64,000 bases of DNA from Xanthobacter tagetidis. GTDB taxonomy: Bacteria; Pseudomonadota; Alphaproteobacteria; Rhizobiales; Xanthobacteraceae. Under the pieces are notes generated by a model. The model had not been told where the DNA came from. It saw only the letters and a list, made by a program, of their open reading frames with translations, and ran no database searches. The translations under genes and the position numbers were made by a program. The stretch spans positions 124,001 to 188,000 of the forward strand of contig NZ_RCTF01000008.1 of assembly GCF_003667445.1 (NCBI RefSeq), read 5' to 3'. Each line of letters begins with the position of its first letter. Position 1 is the first letter of the stretch. Of the stretch, positions 59,924 to 64,000 are shown piece after piece.

Positions 59924-61090
59924 TCACGCGCTGCGGTAGAGCTTCGTCATCGAGAATTCCCGGTGGCGCAGCGTCTCCGAGCAGGTGTAGCGGCCGTCGC
60001 AGGTGCGCAGCGTCATGTCGATCAATGCCTCCCCGGCCTGGTCGATGTTCATGCGCCGCTTGAGCAGGTCCGAGACGTCGAGGTCGATGTGCTCGGGCAT
60101 GGTGCGGGCGGTGAGCGGGTTCGCGGTCAGCTTCACCACCGGCATGATGGGATTGCCCACCACGTTGCCCTGGCCGGTGGGGAAGAGATGCACCACGAAG
60201 CCGCCGGCCGCCTGCACGGTGAGGCACTCGGCGGCCGCGCTGGAGGTGTCCATGTAATAGAGGCCCGGCCCCTTCTCCGGCGTCTCGGCCGGGCCGAGCA
60301 CGTCGATGTAGCGGCAGTTGCGGCCGATCTTCTCCAGGTTGCCGAACGCCTTCTCCTCGATGGTGGAGAGGCCGCCCGCCTTGTTGCCCTTGGAGGGCTG
60401 GCTGTCGAGCAGGTCGTCCACCTTGAAGCGCGTCACCTCGTCCTGGTAGTCCTGGAACACCTTCATGAACTTGGCGGCGACGTCCGGCGTGGCCGCCCGC
60501 GAGGCGCACAGATGCTCGCCGCCGGTGATCTCGGTGGTTTCGCCGAAGCACAGCGTGCTGCCCTTGGCGTCGAACTTGTCGAACAGGTTGCCGACCGTGG
60601 GGCACGAGCCGAGGCCGGACGTGGTGTCGCTCTCGCCGCACTTGGTGGCGACCCACAGCTCGTCGATGCCGGCCTTCACCCGCTGCTGCTCGGTGGACCA
60701 CTTCACGAAGTCCTGCGCGGTCTTGGAGGCCGAGGCGATGGTCGCGAGCTCGCCGCGGCCCTCGATGTGGAAGCCCGCCACCGGCTTGCCGGTCTTGGCG
60801 ATGCCCTCGACGATCTTCTCGGTCCAGCCCGGCTCGATGCCGATCACCACCACCGCGGCGACGTTGGGGTTGGAGCCGCAGCCGATGAGGGTGCGGAAGT
60901 GCAGATCGAGGTCCTCGCCATATTGCAGCCGGCCGTAGGAGTGGGGCAGCGCCATGGTGCCGAACACGAGGCGCTCGACGCCCTCGCAGCAGGCATTGGA
61001 GATGTCGTCCACCGGCAGGATGAGGACGTGGTTGCGCACGCCGACGCGGCCGTTATCTCGCCTGTAGCCGTAGAAGTAATCGCGGGCCAT
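59924..61090 (-). CDS. SuyB-like (2R)-sulfolactate sulfo-lyase large subunit
   Basis: A 388-residue UxaA-family catalytic subunit. It opens [20 protein letters not shown] with DDISNA, then [32 protein letters not shown] and [12 protein letters not shown]. These match my recollection of SuyB, which splits (2R)-sulfolactate into pyruvate and sulfite with SuyA. The ATG at 61090 follows AGGTGG; the SuyA stop is 2 bp upstream. Altronate dehydratase is the alternative. Confidence 0.8.
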   Translation of the reverse strand: MARDYFYGYRRDNGRVGVRNHVLILPVDDISNACCEGVERLVFGTMALPHSYGRLQYGEDLDLHFRTLIGCGSNPNVAAVVVIGIEPGWTEKIVEGIAKTGKPVAGFHIEGRGELATIASASKTAQDFVKWSTEQQRVKAGIDELWVATKCGESDTTSGLGSCPTVGNLFDKFDAKGSTLCFGETTEITGGEHLCASRAATPDVAAKFMKVFQDYQDEVTRFKVDDLLDSQPSKGNKAGGLSTIEEKAFGNLEKIGRNCRYIDVLGPAETPEKGPGLYYMDTSSAAAECLTVQAAGGFVVHLFPTGQGNVVGNPIMPVVKLTANPLTARTMPEHIDLDVSDLLKRRMNIDQAGEALIDMTLRTCDGRYTCSETLRHREFSMTKLYRSA

Positions 61091-61092
61091 CG

Positions 61093-61380
61093 TCACCACC
61101 TGTTGCTCTTGATGTTGTGGTAGTGGACGTAGCCGCCCACCGGGATCGCCTCGACCGCCTTGCCGACATTGTTGCCGTACTCGATGACGTTGGCGCCGTC
61201 GTCGATGGCCGCGAGCGCCACCTTGTGGCCGAGGGGGATGTCGGCGAGCACCTTGACGGTGGTCGTCTCGTCCGCATCCATCACCCAGCCCGTCAGGGTC
61301 TGGCCCGCTTTGACCCCCTCCACGACGACGACGCCGAGCGTGTCGCCCTTGTGGTGCACGAGGAAGTCCGGTTCTTCCAT
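61093..61380 (-). CDS. SuyA-like SAF-domain small subunit
   Basis: 95 residues, one SAF domain: [52 protein letters not shown]. The [11 protein letters not shown] insert resembles SuyA more than the altronate dehydratase N-domain. It is the small partner of the large subunit that starts 2 bp downstream. GGGAGGAG precedes the ATG. Confidence 0.83.
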   Translation of the reverse strand: MEEPDFLVHHKGDTLGVVVVEGVKAGQTLTGWVMDADETTTVKVLADIPLGHKVALAAIDDGANVIEYGNNVGKAVEAIPVGGYVHYHNIKSNRW

Positions 61381-61451
61381 GGTCTCCTCCCGATATTATT
61401 GGTCTTTACTGTCCGTCTTTGGATTTCTTCTTGGACCGCGGCACCGACGGC

Positions 61452-61577
61452 TCACGCGGTCGTCGGCTGCGGCGCGCCGGCGTGCCCGAGGGCGGCGCCG
61501 AGCAGGCCGAATGCATGCATCAATCCCGCCGCACGGAGCGCCTCCACCACCGCCGCGCCGTCGTGCATGTGGGTCAT
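61452..61577 (-). pseudogene. Truncated N-terminus of a thiamine-diphosphate-dependent enzyme
   Basis: A 41-codon frame with an excellent ribosome site (GGGAGGAGGACA-ATG) encodes an N-terminal TPP-enzyme start: DGAAVVEALRAAGLMHAFGLLG. This is how acetolactate synthase, sulfoacetaldehyde acetyltransferase and sulfopyruvate decarboxylase relatives begin. After LGAALGHAG it diverges and stops. The other ~500 residues are missing. It is read here as a decayed remnant in the 231-bp gap between the permease and suyA; a functional 41-residue peptide is less likely. Confidence 0.6.
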
Positions 61578-61611
61578 TGTCCTCCTCCCGCCTGTTGCCG
61601 GCATGCAGAGG

Positions 61612-62520
61612 CTAGTTCTGCATGCCCCACTTCTGGACGGTGTGCTTTTCGAGGGTGCGGAAGATCACGCTCTCCACCAGGAGACCGATGATGATGACCA
61701 TCAGGAGGCCGGCGAAGACGTTGGCGGTCAGAAGCTGGTTGCGGTTCTCGAAGATGTACCAGCCAAGGCCGCCCGAGCGGGACGACACGCCGAACACCAG
61801 TTCCGCCGCGATCAGCGTGCGCCAGGCGAAGGCCCAGCCGATCTTCAGGCCGGCGAGGATCGAGGGGAAGGCCGCCGGGATCAGCAGCAGCACCACGTAG
61901 CGGATGCCCCTGAGCCCATAGTTCTGCCCCGCCATGCGCTGGGTCTGGGACACCGACATGAAGCCGGTATGGGTGTTGAGGGCCACCGCCCACACCACCG
62001 AATGCACGATGACGAAGACGAGGCTCGGAATGCCGAGGCCGAACCAAAGCAGCGCCAGCGGCAGGAGCGCGATGGCGGGCAGCGGGTTGAACATGGCGGT
62101 CAGCGTCGAGAGCACGTCGTTGCCGAGCCGCGTCGACACCGCGAGCGTGGTGAGGACCGCCGCCAGGGTGAGGCCGAGGCTGTAGCCGATCAGCAGCACC
62201 TGGATGGTCGTGAAGGTGCGATCGATCAGCGGGCCGTGGACCGTCTCCTCGTAGAGCGCGCCCACCACCTCCGAGAAGGATGGCAGCATCAGCGGATTGT
62301 TGATCCAACGCGCATAGAGTTCCCAGGCGACCGCCAGAACCACGAGGATGAACAGCCGGCGCAGCCAGGCATAGCCGTAGAGGCGCTCCCACAGGGAGAG
62401 CGGGCGCTCCACTGCGCCGACATAGCCGAGCTGTCGGCGATCGGCGGCGCGCTCGGGGCGCACCGGGGGAAGGCGGCGTCCGGCCCTGCCGGCGCCGTCG
62501 GACATCGAGACGTCAGCCAT
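61612..62520 (-). CDS. ABC transporter permease, SsuC/TauC type
   Basis: A 302-residue inner-membrane permease with a ~50-residue cytoplasmic leader and about six helices. The EAA-like loop includes SQTQRMAGQNYGLRGI. It partners the ATPase, whose end its start overlaps by 8 bases, and the binding protein at 58798-59826. Confidence 0.9.
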   Translation of the reverse strand: MADVSMSDGAGRAGRRLPPVRPERAADRRQLGYVGAVERPLSLWERLYGYAWLRRLFILVVLAVAWELYARWINNPLMLPSFSEVVGALYEETVHGPLIDRTFTTIQVLLIGYSLGLTLAAVLTTLAVSTRLGNDVLSTLTAMFNPLPAIALLPLALLWFGLGIPSLVFVIVHSVVWAVALNTHTGFMSVSQTQRMAGQNYGLRGIRYVVLLLIPAAFPSILAGLKIGWAFAWRTLIAAELVFGVSSRSGGLGWYIFENRNQLLTANVFAGLLMVIIIGLLVESVIFRTLEKHTVQKWGMQN

Positions 62521-63382
62521 GTCGCACCTCCGCAGCTTCGGGCTCGAAATCCTCGGCGAACAGCATTTCGTGGATGCGCAGCTGCAGCGACTGGAATTCG
62601 GTGCCGCCCTGATGGGCGTGGGTGAATTCGTGGGAGTTCAGCTCGGCGCGCACCTGGCCGGGATGGGGCGAGAGCACGAGGATGCGCGAGCCGACGATGA
62701 TCGCCTCCTCGATGGAGTGGGTGACGAACACCACGGTGAAGCGCAGGTCATCCCACAGCAGCAGCAGTTCCTCCTGCATCTTGCGGCGCGTGAGCGCGTC
62801 GAGTGCGGCGAACGGCTCGTCCATGAGCAGGATCTTCGGCTCCATGGCCATGGCGCGGGCGATGGCCACGCGCTGCTTCATGCCGCCGGAGAGCATGTGC
62901 GGATGCACGTCGTGGAACTTGGTCAGATTGACCTTGGCGATGGCGGCGAGCGCACGCTCGCGCGCCTCCTTGTGGCCCCAGCGGTGCGACACCAGCATGG
63001 GGAACATCACGTTCTCCAGCACCGTCTTCCACGGCAGGAGCTGGTCGAACTCCTGGAACACCATCATGCGGTCCGGGCCCGGCCGGTCCACCACCTTGCC
63101 GTCGAGCCGGATCTCGCCCTCCACCGGCTTCATGAAGCCGGCGATGCCCTTGAGCAAAGTCGACTTCCCGCAGCCCGACGGCCCGAGCAGCACGAAGCGG
63201 TCAGCCTGGTGCACGTCGAATCCCACCTGGTAGGTGGCGGTGACGAGATGGTCCTTGGTCTTGTACTGGAGCGTCACGCCCTCGACGCTGAGGACGGGTG
63301 TCTCCTGGCCGTGTTGGCGTCCGGCCGTTGCGGTGTAGTCGTATGCCGTACTCGTCCGTCCTTCCGGAGCGTGTGCGAGCAT
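62513..63382 (-). CDS. ABC transporter ATPase, SsuB/TauB type
   Basis: A 289-residue nitrate/sulfonate/taurine-type ATPase. Walker A GPSGCGKST, Q-loop FQEFDQLLPWKTV, signature LSGGMKQRVAIAR and Walker B ILLMDEPFAALD are intact. The QEFDQLLPW form is typical of the Ssu/Tau/nitrate class. It lies 54 bp after the BCCP gene. Confidence 0.92.
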   Translation of the reverse strand: MLAHAPEGRTSTAYDYTATAGRQHGQETPVLSVEGVTLQYKTKDHLVTATYQVGFDVHQADRFVLLGPSGCGKSTLLKGIAGFMKPVEGEIRLDGKVVDRPGPDRMMVFQEFDQLLPWKTVLENVMFPMLVSHRWGHKEARERALAAIAKVNLTKFHDVHPHMLSGGMKQRVAIARAMAMEPKILLMDEPFAALDALTRRKMQEELLLLWDDLRFTVVFVTHSIEEAIIVGSRILVLSPHPGQVRAELNSHEFTHAHQGGTEFQSLQLRIHEMLFAEDFEPEAAEVRHG

Positions 63383-63436
63383 TGAATCCTCCCTCCGTCG
63401 AGCGCCCGGTATTCCGGTGCGCGGCTGCTGGGCTGG

Positions 63437-63658
63437 TCAGGTCTCGACGATCGCCACCACCTGACCCTCTTGGATTGCGTCTCCCTCGGCCACGGTAATC
63501 TCAACGACCACGCCGCCATCTTCCACGATAACAGGAATTTCCATCTTCATGGATTCCAGAATCATCAAGGTATCACCTTCCGCAACGTCCTGTTGCGGCG
63601 TGGTCAAAATCTTCCAGACGGTGCCGGTGATTTCAGATTTTATTTCCTGGCGGCTCAT
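63437..63658 (-). CDS. Biotin carboxyl carrier protein (short, stand-alone)
   Basis: A 73-residue biotinyl domain with the modified lysine in ILESMKMEIPV. It has no Pro/Ala-rich linker or N-terminal extension, unlike the AccB of fatty-acid synthesis. It lies 62 bp after a biotin carboxylase gene, so the pair belongs to a catabolic or accessory carboxylase. The carboxyltransferase is not visible. Confidence 0.92.
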   Translation of the reverse strand: MSRQEIKSEITGTVWKILTTPQQDVAEGDTLMILESMKMEIPVIVEDGGVVVEITVAEGDAIQEGQVVAIVET

Positions 63659-63720
63659 TATTTCCTCTCATCATTCCGAAGCCAACGGGACCGCTGCGAA
63701 TAATTTTCATGCCGCATGAC

Positions 63721-64000
63721 TCATGCGGCCATGACTTCCCCAACGAGACCGGTATGAACCTGCCCGTCGCGGAAGGCCTGCGAGCGCAGGATGGTCTGGA
63801 GCGCCGGGATGTTGGTCTTCACGCCCTCGATCACGAACGCATCGAGGGCGGCGGACAGGCGCTCGGTGGCGGCCGCGCGGGTGGCGCCGTGGGCGATCAC
63901 CTTGGCCACCAGCGGGTCGTAGAAGGTGGAGATCCGGCAGCCCTCGCCATAGCCGGTCTCGACGCGGATGCCCTCCGGCACGCGGAACGTGGAGAGCACG
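63721..64000 (-). CDS. Biotin carboxylase, C-terminal part (5' end beyond the window)
   Basis: Only the last ~92 codons are in the window. They match the biotin carboxylase C-terminal domain (RVETGYGEGCRISTFYDPLVAKVIAHG, in part, and the ALDAFVIEGVKTNI segment). It would carboxylate the biotin of the downstream carrier with ATP and bicarbonate. Confidence 0.88.
   Translation of the reverse strand, partial: VLSTFRVPEGIRVETGYGEGCRISTFYDPLVAKVIAHGATRAAATERLSAALDAFVIEGVKTNIPALQTILRSQAFRDGQVHTGLVGEVMAA

Noticed and set aside
61452..61577. A functional 41-residue regulatory peptide
   Set aside because: The similarity is to the start of a large enzyme fold, which fits truncation better, though translation cannot be excluded.

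Overview
This is a GC-rich (roughly 70%) chromosomal window from an alphaproteobacterium. The best fit is the Hyphomicrobiales, and within them a Xanthobacter-like member of the Xanthobacteraceae. That placement is inferred from three things: a suf operon headed by an Irr-type iron box, a urtABCDE urea transporter, and a zeaxanthin-glycoside carotenoid cluster (crtZ, crtX, crtB, crtI, crtY, crtE plus a type 2 IPP isomerase). I see no transposase, integrase, phage gene or CRISPR array. The mobile-looking DNA consists of short palindromic or tandem intergenic repeats.

Layout. 1-7.2 kb: the end of a flavin/2Fe-2S reductase, tRNA-Leu(TAA), sufA, a 1218-residue PAS-GGDEF-EAL protein, a formate/nitrite-type channel and a VOC protein. 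7.2-14.3 kb: an Fe-S assembly operon on the minus strand (cysteine desulfurase, sufB, sufC, sufD, sufS, sufT) with an Irr/ICE palindrome at its head and a divergent alpha/beta hydrolase. 15.2-16.0 kb: three tandem copies of a 277-bp repeat. 16-19.6 kb: two RNA methyltransferases and two small secreted paralogues. 19.7-27.3 kb: urtABCDE followed by ureE with a very long His tail, behind a good sigma-54 promoter. 27.6-39 kb: mostly housekeeping genes (carbonic anhydrase, MgtE, AroC, CNNM/CorC, FabI, tRNA-Pro), with a 25-residue membrane peptide, an orphan Nif11-like peptide and a RibB fused to both an HTH domain and a degenerate GTP cyclohydrolase II domain.

39-50 kb: the carotenoid region. fni points left; crtE, an ABC-2 exporter pair and crtZ point right; crtY-crtI-crtB-crtX run leftwards as a chain of 4-base overlaps. 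Together they make GGPP, phytoene, lycopene, beta-carotene, zeaxanthin and then a glycosylated zeaxanthin. 50-55 kb: mannonate dehydratase, a TauE/SafE permease and aminopeptidase N.

55-64 kb: a long minus-strand run that looks like a catabolic operon. It holds a biotin carboxylase and its carrier protein, a sulfonate-type ABC transporter split around the other genes, two different SuyAB/UxaA-type two-subunit lyases, an Ldh2-type dehydrogenase, a TauE/SafE permease, and a truncated remnant of a thiamine-diphosphate enzyme. Sulfolactate-type sulfonate catabolism is the leading hypothesis and the most interesting system in the window. A sugar-acid pathway is the main alternative.
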